From Streptomyces sp. ST2-7A (GTDB taxonomy: Bacteria; Actinomycetota; Actinomycetes; Streptomycetales; Streptomycetaceae): a DNA stretch of 62,582 bases. Shown one piece after another: positions 1-8,708 of this stretch (the first letter of the stretch is position 1; every line of letters begins with the position of its first letter). The stretch is taken from assembly GCF_021390475.1 (NCBI RefSeq), contig NZ_JAJUWS010000040.1, forward strand, positions 1-62,582, given 5' to 3'. Under the pieces are notes generated by a model. That model did not search any database, was not told the DNA's origin, and saw only the letters and a list, made by a program, of their open reading frames with translations. Both the position numbers and the translations under genes were made by a program.

Positions 1-1
1 C

Positions 2-1063
2 TCCCTGTCCTCGCGGCGCTTTCCGGAATCCCTCGGCGCGTCGGCGGTCGTCACCGGCGGGCTCGCCGGCTTCCACACTTCGCCCCGGCTTTCCCCGCTT
101 CGTCCGGGCGGCTTCCCCTTCGGGAACGCCCGCCCCGGGCCGGCGGCGGACACCACCGGTTCGGAGGCACTTCGCGGCCGACGTGCGCCGGCGATCACCA
201 GCCGGGTCGCCGGACACGTCGCGCAGGTCGCGGTCATCGCCTCCGGACCCACCCCCGGGCGGGTGGCCACCGCGCTGCGCGCGGCCGAGGCCCGACTCGC
301 CCCGCCGGGCCGCCTCCCGGCCTCCCCCCACCGGGAGGCGGCCCGCGCCGTCGTCGAAGCCGCCCGCGCCGCGTACGGGGCGCGGGTCGGTGAGATCGCC
401 GGCGGGGGCTCCCGGGCTTCCGGCGGCGAGACCGGTCCCCGACGAACCGACCGGACGGTAGGTTCCTCCCCGGGGCGGCCCGGGGCATCGCCCCCGGCCT
501 TCGGCGCTGCCCCTCCGGAACGGAACCGGACCCCCGCGGGTACCGATCGCCGGCCGGCCCCGCGCCCCCGCCCGGGGAACCGCCCCGCCGATCCCCCGGA
601 CCCCGGCCCCGTCGGTGACCCCGGACGGGCGGGGGCCACCCCGTTACCCCCGTTCACCGGAGACGCCGCCGGTGGTGGGGGTGACCCGCCGGGAACGAAC
701 GCGCCGGCCCGGCCCGACGCCGGGTTCCCCCGGGAGCGCGACCGCCCCCGGGACCACGTCGGACCCGGTTCCGGGCGCCGGGCCGACACCGGGGGAATCG
801 CCCCCGCGGACGCCCCCGACGGTCGAGGAGCGGGAGCCCCGGGCATCCCGCCGGCCCTCCCCGCACCACCTCGGCCCACGACCCACCGCGCGCCGAATCC
901 GGTGGCCGACCCGGCGGAACAGTCCCCACCCGGGGACACCGTGTCCCCCACCGGTACCGGCCACCCGGCCGACACCGATGCGAACGGAATCACCAGCCAG
1001 CGCCCTACGACCGGGGAGCACGAGACCGCCCGGGTTGAGGAAGAGGAGCTCAGTGCCGTCTGA
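2..1063 (+). CDS. Partial hypothetical protein, open at the left window edge
   Basis: This frame is open from the first bases of the window to a TGA at 1061-1063. Residues encoded around 200-400 read like ordinary protein (Ala/Arg-rich, G/C third positions, VATALRAAEARLAPP). From about 420 onward it is Pro/Gly/Asp-rich low complexity, ending ARVEEEELSAV. The stop overlaps the GTG of the next gene by 11 bases, which would fit translational coupling. I do not recognise a family. In DNA this G+C-rich, long open frames arise by chance, and the neighbouring frame is also open here, so the whole stretch may be non-coding. If no gene is present, 1-1052 is a long G+C-rich spacer. Confidence 0.3.
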   Translation, partial: SLSSRRFPESLGASAVVTGGLAGFHTSPRLSPLRPGGFPFGNARPGPAADTTGSEALRGRRAPAITSRVAGHVAQVAVIASGPTPGRVATALRAAEARLAPPGRLPASPHREAARAVVEAARAAYGARVGEIAGGGSRASGGETGPRRTDRTVGSSPGRPGASPPAFGAAPPERNRTPAGTDRRPAPRPRPGNRPADPPDPGPVGDPGRAGATPLPPFTGDAAGGGGDPPGTNAPARPDAGFPRERDRPRDHVGPGSGRRADTGGIAPADAPDGRGAGAPGIPPALPAPPRPTTHRAPNPVADPAEQSPPGDTVSPTGTGHPADTDANGITSQRPTTGEHETARVEEEELSAV

Positions 1064-2063
1064 CGTGCTGTCCCCGCCGGCCCTGACCAGGGTCATCGAG
1101 CCCCGATCGGACCTGTTGGTCCCCTCCCACGTGGTCGAGCGCCGCGACGCCACCGGCCGGGTCGCCCAGCGAGGTGTGCTCGGGACCCTCGACGTGCGCG
1201 GCACCGAGTCCGGCCACGTACTGCGGCACCAGCGGGTCACCGAGGCGGAGGTGGACCGGCAGAGCCGGCTGCTGAGCGACCGACGCGCCGCCGGCGGCCC
1301 ACCGGCTCCCTCCCCCGACCCGCTGCTGCTGGCCGCCCCGGACCTGGACACCTTCCGCGAGTGCATCGAGCTGACCTCGGCGGGGGCCCCCGACGCGGTG
1401 CTCCCCACCTCGGACGCCGGGGAAGTGCTGCTGTGGACCTGCGATCGGCGCTGGAGCGCGGCCCCGCCGCCCCTGGGCCCGGTCCTGCTGGCCGACGGCC
1501 ACCACCGGCTCGAGGCCGCCCGGCGCATCGACCGCAGCCGACCGGCGCGGGCCCCGGCACGCCTGCCGGCGCTGGTCGTCGATCACGGCAACCACCCCCT
1601 CACCCTGACCGCCACCCACCGGGTGGTGCCGGGCCTGGATCCCCACCGGGCGGCCGGCGCCGCGCGCCGCTTCGCCCGGGTGCGCCCCCGTCCCCGGGGG
1701 ACCTACCCGCCCCCGCCGCGTGGCAGTTTCCTGCTCACCGGCGCCGGCCGCACCTGGGAGTTGGCCGGCATCTCCACCTCCCTGCTCGCCGGCAGGTTGC
1801 GCCGGTTCCCCGCCGAGTGGGCCGAGTTGGACGCCGCCGTCAGTGACCACGTGCTGATCCCCGCGCTCTGCGAGGAACAGGGCATCGATCCCACCCCCCG
1901 TTACACCACGCGGCTGCCCGGCCCCGGTGAGGCCGGTCTGGTGCTGCCGCCACCCACCTGGAACCAGATCTGGGCCGGTGCCGCCAGCGGGGCCGGTATG
2001 CCCACCAAGAGCACCTGTCTGGGGCCCAAGCCGCTGCCGGGGCTCTTGGATCACGTCGGCTGA
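1053..2063 (+). CDS. DUF1015 family protein
   Basis: A 336-residue protein starting at GTG 1053, with a purine-rich ribosome-binding site (GAGGAAGAGGAG) just upstream. Two family hallmarks are readable: ADGHHRLEAAR in the middle, matching the DUF1015 ADGHHR motif, and MPTKSTCLGPKP near the C-terminus, matching the usual MPPKST-type motif. DUF1015 proteins are about 400 residues in most bacteria and have no settled biochemical role; the conserved His-His-Arg motif suggests an enzyme. This copy is somewhat short. The frame is open further upstream but becomes low-complexity, so the GTG with its ribosome-binding site is preferred. The gene is followed by a strong hairpin at 2144-2185. Confidence 0.8.
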   Translation: MPSDVLSPPALTRVIEPRSDLLVPSHVVERRDATGRVAQRGVLGTLDVRGTESGHVLRHQRVTEAEVDRQSRLLSDRRAAGGPPAPSPDPLLLAAPDLDTFRECIELTSAGAPDAVLPTSDAGEVLLWTCDRRWSAAPPPLGPVLLADGHHRLEAARRIDRSRPARAPARLPALVVDHGNHPLTLTATHRVVPGLDPHRAAGAARRFARVRPRPRGTYPPPPRGSFLLTGAGRTWELAGISTSLLAGRLRRFPAEWAELDAAVSDHVLIPALCEEQGIDPTPRYTTRLPGPGEAGLVLPPPTWNQIWAGAASGAGMPTKSTCLGPKPLPGLLDHVG

Positions 2064-2143
2064 TCGGCCCCGCCCCCCGGCCACCCGACCTCCCCGACCA
2101 CCCCGGGCCGACCCCACCGGCACCCCGGCCGGCCCCTCCCGCC

Positions 2144-2185
2144 CCACCCCACCTCCGTACCCGGGCCTGTACGGGGGTGGGGTGG
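2144..2185 (+). terminator. Hairpin terminator after DUF1015 gene
   Basis: Two 17-base arms (2144-2160 and 2169-2185) pair with a single mismatch around an 8-base loop. There is no U-run, as is common in Streptomyces. Confidence 0.7.
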
Positions 2186-2389
2186 TCGTCGTGCGCGCCC
2201 GCCCCGGTGGTCCGGGCGCGTGGCCCCGCCGATTCCCGGGGTCCCGATGGTTTCGACGCCCCCGTGGGCCGCGTGCCGGCCGCCGCCGGGAGGCGTCCCC
2301 GCCGGGGCGTTCCCCGGGGTCGGACCGGGTGACGCTCACCGCGCGCCCCACCGTCGGGTGAGAGCAAGGTTTCGTTCACGTCACCGAAC

Positions 2390-2405
2390 GGCACAGCGGT
2401 GAAAC
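2390..2405 (+). promoter_or_regulatory. GlnR-like half box upstream of narK
   Basis: GGCAC-n6-GAAAC matches the GlnR pattern gTnAc-n6-GaAAc except at the second base. It lies just upstream of a TAGCGT hexamer (2416-2421). GlnR and NnaR are known to control nitrate and nitrite genes in Streptomyces. Only one half of the usual double box is clear, so this is tentative. Confidence 0.35.
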
Positions 2406-2625
2406 GCGGCCTGTCTAGCGTTCTTCCCGTGGCGTCCCATGATCCCGGCGCCGCGTGACCCGCCCCGTCCGGGCCGTCCCGCCACCCACCCCGTGCCCAC
2501 TCGTCGCCCATCCGCTCATCCCCGGCCGGTCCCGTCCCCCGCCGGCCCCGCTCGCGCCGTCGTCCGCCGCGACGCGGACCCCGCCCGACCGCCGTGCCCT
2601 TCCCGCAGGACCTCCTGGAGGCGTG

Positions 2626-4020
2626 ATGACTGCTCCGACCACCACCCCCGCCCGTCGCGGCGGGCGCTGGATCGAGACCTGGGACCCCGAGGACGAACGA
2701 TTCTGGGAGCGCGAGGGCCGCCACGTGGCCCGCCGCAACCTGGTGTTCTCCATCGTCTCCGAGCACATCGGCTTCTCGGTGTGGACGATGTTCTCCGTCC
2801 TGGCCCTGTTCATGGGCCCCGAGTACGGCATCGACGCCGCCGGAAAGTTCTTCCTGGTGGCGATCGCCTCGGCGGTCGGCGCCGGGCTGCGCATCCCCTA
2901 CGGCTTCGCCGTCGCCCGCTTCGGCGGCCGGAACTGGACGGTGATCAGCGCCGCGCTGCTCCTGATCCCCACCACGGCCCTGCTGGTGGTGATGGAGCCC
3001 GGCACCTCGTACACCACCTTCGTGGTGGTCGCGATCCTCACCGGCTTCGGCGGCGGCAACTTCGCCTCCTCGATGACGAACATCAACAGCTTCTACCCGA
3101 TGCGCCTCAAGGGCTGGGCGCTGGGCCTGAACGCCGGTGGCGGCAACATCGGCGTGCCGGTGGTGCAGTGGGTGGCACTGCTGGTGATCTTCGTGGCCGG
3201 CGCGCAGTACCCCCGTCTGCTGGTCGCCTTCTACCTCCCGTTGATCGTGCTGGCGGTGGTGCTCAGTTGGCGCCGCATGGACAACCTGGGGCCGGTCTCC
3301 AACGACACCGGTGCCGCCCGGGAGGCCGCCCGCGAGGGCCACACCTGGATCATGTCCTTCCTCTACATCGGCACCTTCGGTTCCTTCATCGGCTACGGCT
3401 TCGCCTTCGGACTGGTGTTGCAGAACCAGTTCGACCGCACACCGCTGGAGGCCGCCTCCATCACCTTCATCGGGCCGCTGCTCGGTTCGCTGATCCGGCC
3501 CATCGGGGGCCGGCTCGCCGACCGGTGGGGCGGTGCCCGGATCACGCTGTGGAACTTCGTCGCGATGGCCGCCGTCTCCGGAGTGGTGGTCGTGGCCTCG
3601 AGGCTGGAGTCGCTGCCGCTGTTCGTCGCCGGTTTCATCCCGCTGTTCGTCCTCACCGGTCTGGGCAACGGCTCCACCTACAAGATGATCCCCGGTATCT
3701 ACCGCGCCAAGGCGTCGACCATGGGGCTGGTGGGCGAGGAGGCCGCGGTGTACGCGCGACGGCTGTCCGGTGCCACCATGGTGATCATCGGTTCGGTCGG
3801 GGCCTTCGGCGGTCTGGGTATCAACCTCGCCCTGCGGCAGTCCTTCATGACCTCCGGCAACGGCACCGCCGCCTTCGTGGTCTTCTGCGCCTTCTACGTC
3901 GCCTGCGTCGCGGTGACATGGGCCGTATACGCGCGCGGTTCCGCCCGCCCGGCCCCCGCCGGCGGGCCCGCGACCGGAACGACCGAACCGGAGGGACGGC
4001 GCGCGTACGCCGGGGTGTGA
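2626..4020 (+). CDS. narK: Nitrate/nitrite transporter, NarK family (MFS)
   Basis: A 464-residue major-facilitator protein that moves nitrate and/or nitrite across the cytoplasmic membrane. The nitrate signature is readable around residues 142-158 (GGGNFASSMTNINSFYP), followed by GWALGLNAGGGNIGVP. The second half carries GNGSTYKMIP near residue 347, the paired signature of NarK proteins. About twelve hydrophobic segments fill the chain, and the N-terminus begins with a cytoplasmic stretch (RWIETWDPEDERFWE) typical of actinobacterial NarK2. The start is ATG 2626 behind CTGGAGG. The next gene, nnaR, is its probable regulator, and the pair fits nitrate uptake for assimilation or respiration. GlnR-like boxes precede both genes. 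Confidence 0.92.
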   Translation: MTAPTTTPARRGGRWIETWDPEDERFWEREGRHVARRNLVFSIVSEHIGFSVWTMFSVLALFMGPEYGIDAAGKFFLVAIASAVGAGLRIPYGFAVARFGGRNWTVISAALLLIPTTALLVVMEPGTSYTTFVVVAILTGFGGGNFASSMTNINSFYPMRLKGWALGLNAGGGNIGVPVVQWVALLVIFVAGAQYPRLLVAFYLPLIVLAVVLSWRRMDNLGPVSNDTGAAREAAREGHTWIMSFLYIGTFGSFIGYGFAFGLVLQNQFDRTPLEAASITFIGPLLGSLIRPIGGRLADRWGGARITLWNFVAMAAVSGVVVVASRLESLPLFVAGFIPLFVLTGLGNGSTYKMIPGIYRAKASTMGLVGEEAAVYARRLSGATMVIIGSVGAFGGLGINLALRQSFMTSGNGTAAFVVFCAFYVACVAVTWAVYARGSARPAPAGGPATGTTEPEGRRAYAGV

Positions 4021-4046
4021 CTCCGCCCACCACGCGCGCCCCGGGT

Positions 4047-4062
4047 GTTACATCCGGGAAAT
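4047..4062 (+). promoter_or_regulatory. GlnR box upstream of nnaR
   Basis: GTTAC-atccgg-GAAAT agrees with the GlnR consensus gTnAc-n6-GaAAc at all but the last position. A further GTCAC lies at 4080-4084. The site is 76-91 bases before the nnaR start. GlnR is the established nitrogen regulator that acts with NnaR in Streptomyces, so control of nnaR by nitrogen status is plausible. Confidence 0.5.
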
Positions 4063-4137
4063 GTCGAGGCACCGAGTCCGTCACGCCCTGTTGACAGGCT
4101 CGGTGCCCGCGTACGACGACGTTGGAGCGGATACAGG

Positions 4138-5280
4138 ATGCGGACAGCAGATCGGATCAAACCCCTGGACGGTTTCACGATCGGGGTCACCGCCGCCCGC
4201 CGGGCGGAGGAACTCGGCGCCCTGCTCGAACGCCGGGGCGCCCGGGTGCAACACGCCCCGGCCCTGCGCATCGTCCCCCTGTCCGACGACGACCTGCTGC
4301 TCGACGCCACCCGCGGACTCATCGACCGCGTCCCCGACATCGTGGTGGCCACCACCGCCATCGGCTTCCGGGGCTGGATCTCGGCCGCCGACGGCTGGGG
4401 CCTGGGCGACGACCTGCTGCGCACCCTGGACGCCGCCGAGCTGTTGGCCCGGGGCCCCAAGGTGCGCGGCGCCGTCCGGGCCGCCGGCCTCACCGAGGAC
4501 TGGTCGCCCGCCTCGGAATCCATGGCCGAGGTCCTCGAACGGCTCCTGGAACACGGCGTGGCCGGCCGGCGCATCGCGCTGCAACTGCACGGCGAGCCGC
4601 TGCCCGGCTTCATCGAGTCGCTGCGCGAGGCCGGCGCCGAGGTGGTGGACGTCCCGGTCTACCGCTGGATGCCGCCCATCGACCTCGGCCCGGTCGACCG
4701 CCTCATCGACGCCGTCCTGGGCCGGCACCTGGACGCCGTCACCTTCACCAGCGCCCCGGCCGCAGCCTCCCTGCTGGAACGGGCCGCCGAACTCGGTCGG
4801 CAGGAGGAACTCCTGGACGCGCTGCGCGGGGATGTGCTGCCGATCTGCGTCGGCCCGGTCACAGCCCTGCCCCTCCAGTCGCGCGCCGTGCCCACCCGGC
4901 ACCCCGAGCGCTTCCGCCTGGGCCCGCTGGTGCAACTGCTCTGCGACGAGCTGCCCAACCGGTCCGGACCGTTGCGGGTGGCCGGGTACACCGTCCAACT
5001 GCGCGGCCACGCGGTGCTCGTAGACGACGAACTGCGGCCCGTGCCGCCCGCCGGGATGGCCCTGCTGCGCGCCCTCGCCCGCCGCCCCGGCTGGGTGGTG
5101 CCCCGGGCCGACCTGCTGCGTGCCCTGCCCGGCGCCGGGCGCGACGAGCACGCCGTGGAGACCGCGATGGCGCGGTTGCGCACCGCGCTGGGCGCGCCCC
5201 GGCTCATCCAGACCGTGGTCAAGCGCGGCTACCGGCTGGCGGTGGACCCGGCCGCCGACGGACACAAGTACGACGCCTGA
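4138..5280 (+). CDS. nnaR: NnaR-type nitrate regulator: HemD-like domain fused to winged helix
   Basis: A 380-residue protein. Residues 1 to about 265 resemble uroporphyrinogen-III synthase (FTIGVTAARRAEELGALLERRG at the start, FTSAPAA in the second half). Residues 281-371 form an OmpR-type winged-helix DNA-binding domain (RADLLRALPG, VETAMARLR, VVKRGYRLAV). This fusion is the architecture of NnaR, which in S. coelicolor activates narK, nirB and related genes together with GlnR. The neighbouring narK and the GlnR box in front support the same role. The HemD part probably senses a ligand or is structural; true haem biosynthesis by this protein is unlikely. ATG 4138 follows GGAG with a 10-base gap. 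Confidence 0.88.
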   Translation: MRTADRIKPLDGFTIGVTAARRAEELGALLERRGARVQHAPALRIVPLSDDDLLLDATRGLIDRVPDIVVATTAIGFRGWISAADGWGLGDDLLRTLDAAELLARGPKVRGAVRAAGLTEDWSPASESMAEVLERLLEHGVAGRRIALQLHGEPLPGFIESLREAGAEVVDVPVYRWMPPIDLGPVDRLIDAVLGRHLDAVTFTSAPAAASLLERAAELGRQEELLDALRGDVLPICVGPVTALPLQSRAVPTRHPERFRLGPLVQLLCDELPNRSGPLRVAGYTVQLRGHAVLVDDELRPVPPAGMALLRALARRPGWVVPRADLLRALPGAGRDEHAVETAMARLRTALGAPRLIQTVVKRGYRLAVDPAADGHKYDA

Positions 5281-5779
5281 CGGCACCGACGGCACCGTGC
5301 CGGTGCCCGGGGCCGGCCGCCTCCGCCGGGCCCGTTTCCCGGGTCCGGCGGCCGGCCATCCCCGGAAGGACCGTCCGGGTGCCCGTCCGTCCCCGGGGTT
5401 CGCCCCGGCACCCCGCCCCGGCCGGCACCCCGGCCGTCCCGGCGGGGACGGGGCGGCCGGGGCGGTCTCCCCGCCCCCGACACCGTCCCCGATACCGTTC
5501 CGGAGTCCGCTTCGTTCGTCTCGTCGGGACGGCCCCCGGCCCCCGGCCCGACGCCGGAGCCGGCCACCGCCGCGAATACCGCGCCCGGCGCCCCGGCGGG
5601 GCCGTGTTCCCGCCGTTCCCGCCCCGTTCCCCCGCGACTCCTTCACCGCTCCGCCCCACCCGTCGCCGGAGCCGCTCCGCCGGTGCGGGGAAACCCCTTC
5701 CGACCGGCGGGAAGGGGCGGTCCGCGCCGGTCGCGCGGTGTACGGTTGACGGCTGCCCTGTCCGAATCAGAAGGGGGCT
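5281..5779. other. Intergenic region before the HelD-like gene
   Basis: About 500 bases, very G+C-rich, without a convincing gene. A TACGGT hexamer at 5741-5746 could be the -10 element of the next gene. I looked for the rifampin-associated inverted repeat described upstream of some helR genes and did not see it. Confidence 0.5.
5282..5307 (+). terminator. Hairpin after nnaR
   Basis: GGCACCG and CGGTGCC arms directly follow the nnaR stop codon. The loop itself contains a smaller GGCAC/GTGCC pairing. Confidence 0.45.
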
Positions 5780-8125
5780 GTGGCCTTGGACGTCCGCGAG
5801 CGGGAGATCCGCGTCGAGCAGCGTCACCTCGACGTCGTGTACCGGCGGCTGGAGGAGAAGATCCACGAGGCCGAGTTCCTCATGGACGACGCCGCCCGGC
5901 GCGGCCGGGTGGGCACCCCCGGCGCCCTCGCCGAGCGCGATGCCCTGGTCTTCCGCGCCGGTCTCCACCTCAACCGCCTCAACAGCGAGTTCGAGGACTT
6001 CCTCTTCGGCCGCATCGACCTGCTCGCCGGCCGGGACGGCGAGCGCGGACCCGACGGCGCACAGACCTCCGTCGAGCCGGCCGAGGACGCCGTCCGCGAG
6101 GAGGACGGGGCCCCCGTCGCCGACATCGCCGAGACCCTGCACATCGGCCGGCTCGGCGTCCTGGACGCCGAGTACGTGCCGCTGGTGATCGACTGGCGAG
6201 CCCCCGCCGCCGCCCCCTTCTACCGGGCCACCCCCGTCGAACCCGGCCGCGTCGTGCGCCGCCGCGTCATCCGCAGCCGGGGCCGGCGCGTCCTGGGCGT
6301 GGAGGACGACCTGCTGCGTCCCGGCCTGCGCGCCCTGCTCGACGGCGGTGAGCTGCCCGTGGTCGGCGACGGCGCGCTGATGGCCGCCCTCGGCCGGGCC
6401 CGGGGCCCCCGGATGCGGGACATCGTCGCCTCCATCCAGGCCGAACAGGACGAGGTCATCCGCGCTCCCGCCGCCTCCGTCGTGGAGGTCACCGGTGGGC
6501 CCGGCACCGGCAAGACCGCCGTCGCCCTGCACCGCGCCGCCTACCTGCTCTACCGGGACCGCCGCCGCTACGCCGGGGGCATCCTGATCGTCAGCCCCAC
6601 CCCCCTGCTCGTCTCCTACACCGAGGGCGTGCTGCCCTCCCTCGGTGAGGAGGGCCAGGTCGTCATCCGTGCCCTGGGCTCCCTGATCGACGGAACGGAG
6701 GCCACGGCCCACGACGAACAACCGATCGCCGTGGTGAAGGGCTCGGCCCGGATGACCCGGGTGCTCGCCAGGGCCGCGCGCGGCGCGCTGGAGGCCGGCA
6801 AGCGCCCCGACCGCCTGCGGGTGGTCGCCTTCGGCGGACGGATCGAGCTGGACGCCGGTGAACTCGCCGCCGTGCGCTCCACCGCCCTCTCCGGCACCGC
6901 CCCGGTCAACCTGCTGCTGCCGCGCGCCCGCCGGCTGCTGCTGGAGGCACTGTGGGAGAAGGCCGGCGCCGCCCGCCGGCACGCCGACGACCCGGCGCTC
7001 GCCGCCGAGGCCCGCGACGCCTTCTTCGAGGACGTCTCCGAGGAGACCGACTTCATCGACTTCCTCGCCGAGTGGTGGCCCGAGCTGACCCCGCTGGGGG
7101 TGTTGCGGGCGATGGCCGACGAGCGGCGGCTGTCCGGCTGGTCGCGTCGGATCCTGCGCCCCGGCGAGGTCCGCCGGGTGGCGCGCTCCCTGGCACGGGT
7201 CACCCCCGGGGGCACCGGGCTGTCGGTGCACGACGTGGCGCTGCTGGACGAGTTGCGCACCCTGCTGGGCACCCCGCCGCGCCCCCGTCGGCGGACCGAG
7301 GAGGAGATGCTCGCCGAGTTGGGCGTGCGGGAGGTCACCACCTTCGCCGACCGCACCGCCCGCCGCCGCGACCTCGAGGCCGAGGCGGAGGAGCGGGAGC
7401 GCCTCGGTTACGCGCACATCATCGTCGACGAGGCGCAGGACCTCACCCCCATGCAGTGGCGGATGGTCGGCCGGCGCGGCCGGCAGGCCACCTGGACCGT
7501 GGTCGGGGACCCGGCGCAGAGTTCGTGGACCGAACCGGAGGAGGCCGGACGGGAACGGGACGCGGCACTGGGCAAGCGGCCCCGCCGGCGTTTCGAGCTG
7601 ACCGTCAACTACCGCAACCCCGCCGAGATCGCCCGGGTGGCCGACGGGGTGTTGCGGCTGGCGATGCCCGGCGTCGAACCGCCCCGCGCGGTCCGCTCGG
7701 TGGGTATCGAGCCGAGGTTCGTCGCGGTGCCCGCGTCCGCCTCCGGGCCCGCGCGGGGTCGGACACGGGCCGGCGGGTCCGCCGGAGAGGACGCCGCGAC
7801 GGAGACGATCCGCGCCGAGGCCCGTCGGCTGCTGGCGGAGGTCGAGGGCACGGTGGGTGTGATCACCGCCATGGGACGCCGGGAGGAGACCCGGCGTCGG
7901 CTGGCCGGCATGGACGAGCGGCTGCTGGTGCTCGGCAGCCTGGAGGCCAAGGGGCTGGAGTACGACGCCACGCTGCTGCTGTCACCGGCCCGGATCGCGG
8001 ACGAGACCCCGGCGGGTCTGCGGGTGCTGTACGTGGACCTCACCCGCGCCACGCAGCGGCTCACCGTGGTCTCCTGGCCGGAGGACCGTCCCGACGCCGC
8101 CGGCGTGCCCGACCTGCTGCGCTGA
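5780..8125 (+). CDS. HelD/HelR-type UvrD-like motor ATPase
   Basis: A 781-residue superfamily-1 helicase-like protein. It opens with a long charged antiparallel coiled-coil arm (residues 1-90). Walker A is GGPGTGKT at residue 239 and the Walker B/Q-box region IIVDEAQD is near residue 547, followed by TWTVVGDPAQS and VNYRNP. LEAKGLEYD near the C-terminus corresponds to motif V, and LTRATQRL to motif VI. Length and layout match actinobacterial HelD/HelR, which insert into RNA polymerase, release stalled complexes and in some species confer rifampicin tolerance by displacing the drug. Sequence alone does not tell me which subgroup it is. GTG 5780 follows AAGGGGG; a TTG start two codons downstream cannot be excluded. 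Confidence 0.85.
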   Translation: MALDVREREIRVEQRHLDVVYRRLEEKIHEAEFLMDDAARRGRVGTPGALAERDALVFRAGLHLNRLNSEFEDFLFGRIDLLAGRDGERGPDGAQTSVEPAEDAVREEDGAPVADIAETLHIGRLGVLDAEYVPLVIDWRAPAAAPFYRATPVEPGRVVRRRVIRSRGRRVLGVEDDLLRPGLRALLDGGELPVVGDGALMAALGRARGPRMRDIVASIQAEQDEVIRAPAASVVEVTGGPGTGKTAVALHRAAYLLYRDRRRYAGGILIVSPTPLLVSYTEGVLPSLGEEGQVVIRALGSLIDGTEATAHDEQPIAVVKGSARMTRVLARAARGALEAGKRPDRLRVVAFGGRIELDAGELAAVRSTALSGTAPVNLLLPRARRLLLEALWEKAGAARRHADDPALAAEARDAFFEDVSEETDFIDFLAEWWPELTPLGVLRAMADERRLSGWSRRILRPGEVRRVARSLARVTPGGTGLSVHDVALLDELRTLLGTPPRPRRRTEEEMLAELGVREVTTFADRTARRRDLEAEAEERERLGYAHIIVDEAQDLTPMQWRMVGRRGRQATWTVVGDPAQSSWTEPEEAGRERDAALGKRPRRRFELTVNYRNPAEIARVADGVLRLAMPGVEPPRAVRSVGIEPRFVAVPASASGPARGRTRAGGSAGEDAATETIRAEARRLLAEVEGTVGVITAMGRREETRRRLAGMDERLLVLGSLEAKGLEYDATLLLSPARIADETPAGLRVLYVDLTRATQRLTVVSWPEDRPDAAGVPDLLR

Positions 8126-8159
8126 CCCGACGACGGCCGGGGTCCCGGTACCGGAGCCG

Positions 8160-8193
8160 CCCATCGGGACGTCCCGGGGGGCATCCCGATGGG
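8160..8193 (+). terminator. Hairpin after the HelD-like gene
   Basis: Perfect 10-base arms, CCCATCGGGA at 8160-8169 and TCCCGATGGG at 8184-8193. Confidence 0.65.
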
Positions 8194-8328
8194 TGCCCCG
8201 GGGTGTTCCGGCGGGACGTGCCGGGGAGTACGGAGGGGGAAGGGCACCGACGGCGTGCGCCGAGGGAGCTTTCGCGCCGGTGCGCGCGGGCGTGTTCGCG
8301 TGGGGAAGACCGTCGGGCCGGCGTTTGT

Positions 8329-8334
8329 TAGCCT
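8329..8334 (+). promoter_or_regulatory. Candidate -10 element of the structured RNA
   Basis: TAGCCT matches the Streptomyces TAnnnT -10 pattern. A start about 7 bases downstream would fall at 8341, exactly the first base of the outer RNA stem. No clear -35 element is seen. Confidence 0.45.
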
Positions 8335-8340
8335 GGGTGT

Positions 8341-8462
8341 GCACCGGCCCGATCCATGCCCCCGGGCCCAACCATAGTCGCCGCGAGCGACCACTTGCCG
8401 CGAGGCGAGCTGGCGGGTCGGTGCTCAACGTACCGCCTCCCCGACCCCGGTCGGGGAGGCGG
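8341..8462 (+). ncRNA. Candidate structured small RNA with multi-branch fold and terminator
   Basis: The region folds into a closed structure. An outer stem of 11 pairs joins 8341-8351 to 8414-8424. Inside are a GTCGC/GCGAC hairpin (8377-8391) and a CTTGCC/GGCGAG hairpin closed on a GCGA tetraloop (8394-8409), plus a weaker GC-rich arm around 8355-8368. A perfect 12-base terminator stem follows (8433-8444 with 8451-8462), and a second hairpin sits at 8465-8493. A -10-like TAGCCT ends 7 bases before 8341. It lacks a T-loop and a CCA end, so it is not a tRNA, and I do not recognise a riboswitch class. No gene follows in phase: the next gene is a pseudogene about 210 bases on. An independent small RNA is therefore the best reading. 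Confidence 0.5.
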
Positions 8463-8464
8463 AC

Positions 8465-8493
8465 GGGCCCCGGTTCCCCGCGAACCGGGGCCC
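8465..8493 (+). terminator. Second hairpin after the structured RNA
   Basis: Perfect 11-base arms, GGGCCCCGGTT at 8465-8475 and AACCGGGGCCC at 8483-8493, followed by TCCTTCG. Confidence 0.65.
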
Positions 8494-8708
8494 TCCTTCG
8501 TGACGACCCGTTCGCGGCCGTCCGCCGTCCGCCGCCTCCTCGCCGCCCCATCCGGGCCGGACCGGACGGGGTCGGATCCCGGCCGGTGGTTCCGGGTTCC
8601 GCCGGCGGGGCCGACTCCATGCGGCACGGGGTGGTAGCCGACGGTGGCGCAGAGGCGGGGTCGTCTCCACACCGCCCCTCACCCCGTCACCGACGCCGGG
8701 AGCCCCGC

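Larger units (their letters stand above)
2064..2625. other. Intergenic region before narK
   Basis: 562 bases with no convincing gene. It holds the terminator of the preceding gene at 2144-2185 and, nearer narK, a GlnR-like half box (2390-2405) followed by a TAGCGT hexamer (2416-2421) that could be the -10 element. The remaining sequence to the narK start is G+C-rich with nothing recognised. Confidence 0.6.

Noticed and set aside
5281..5779. Rifampin-associated element upstream of the HelD/HelR-like gene
   Set aside because: I looked for the described inverted repeat and did not find it, so the helR assignment is not supported by a promoter element.
8341..8424. Possible tRNA, because the fold looks like a cloverleaf
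   Set aside because: No T-loop sequence, no anticodon arm of normal size, and no tRNA-like 3' end.
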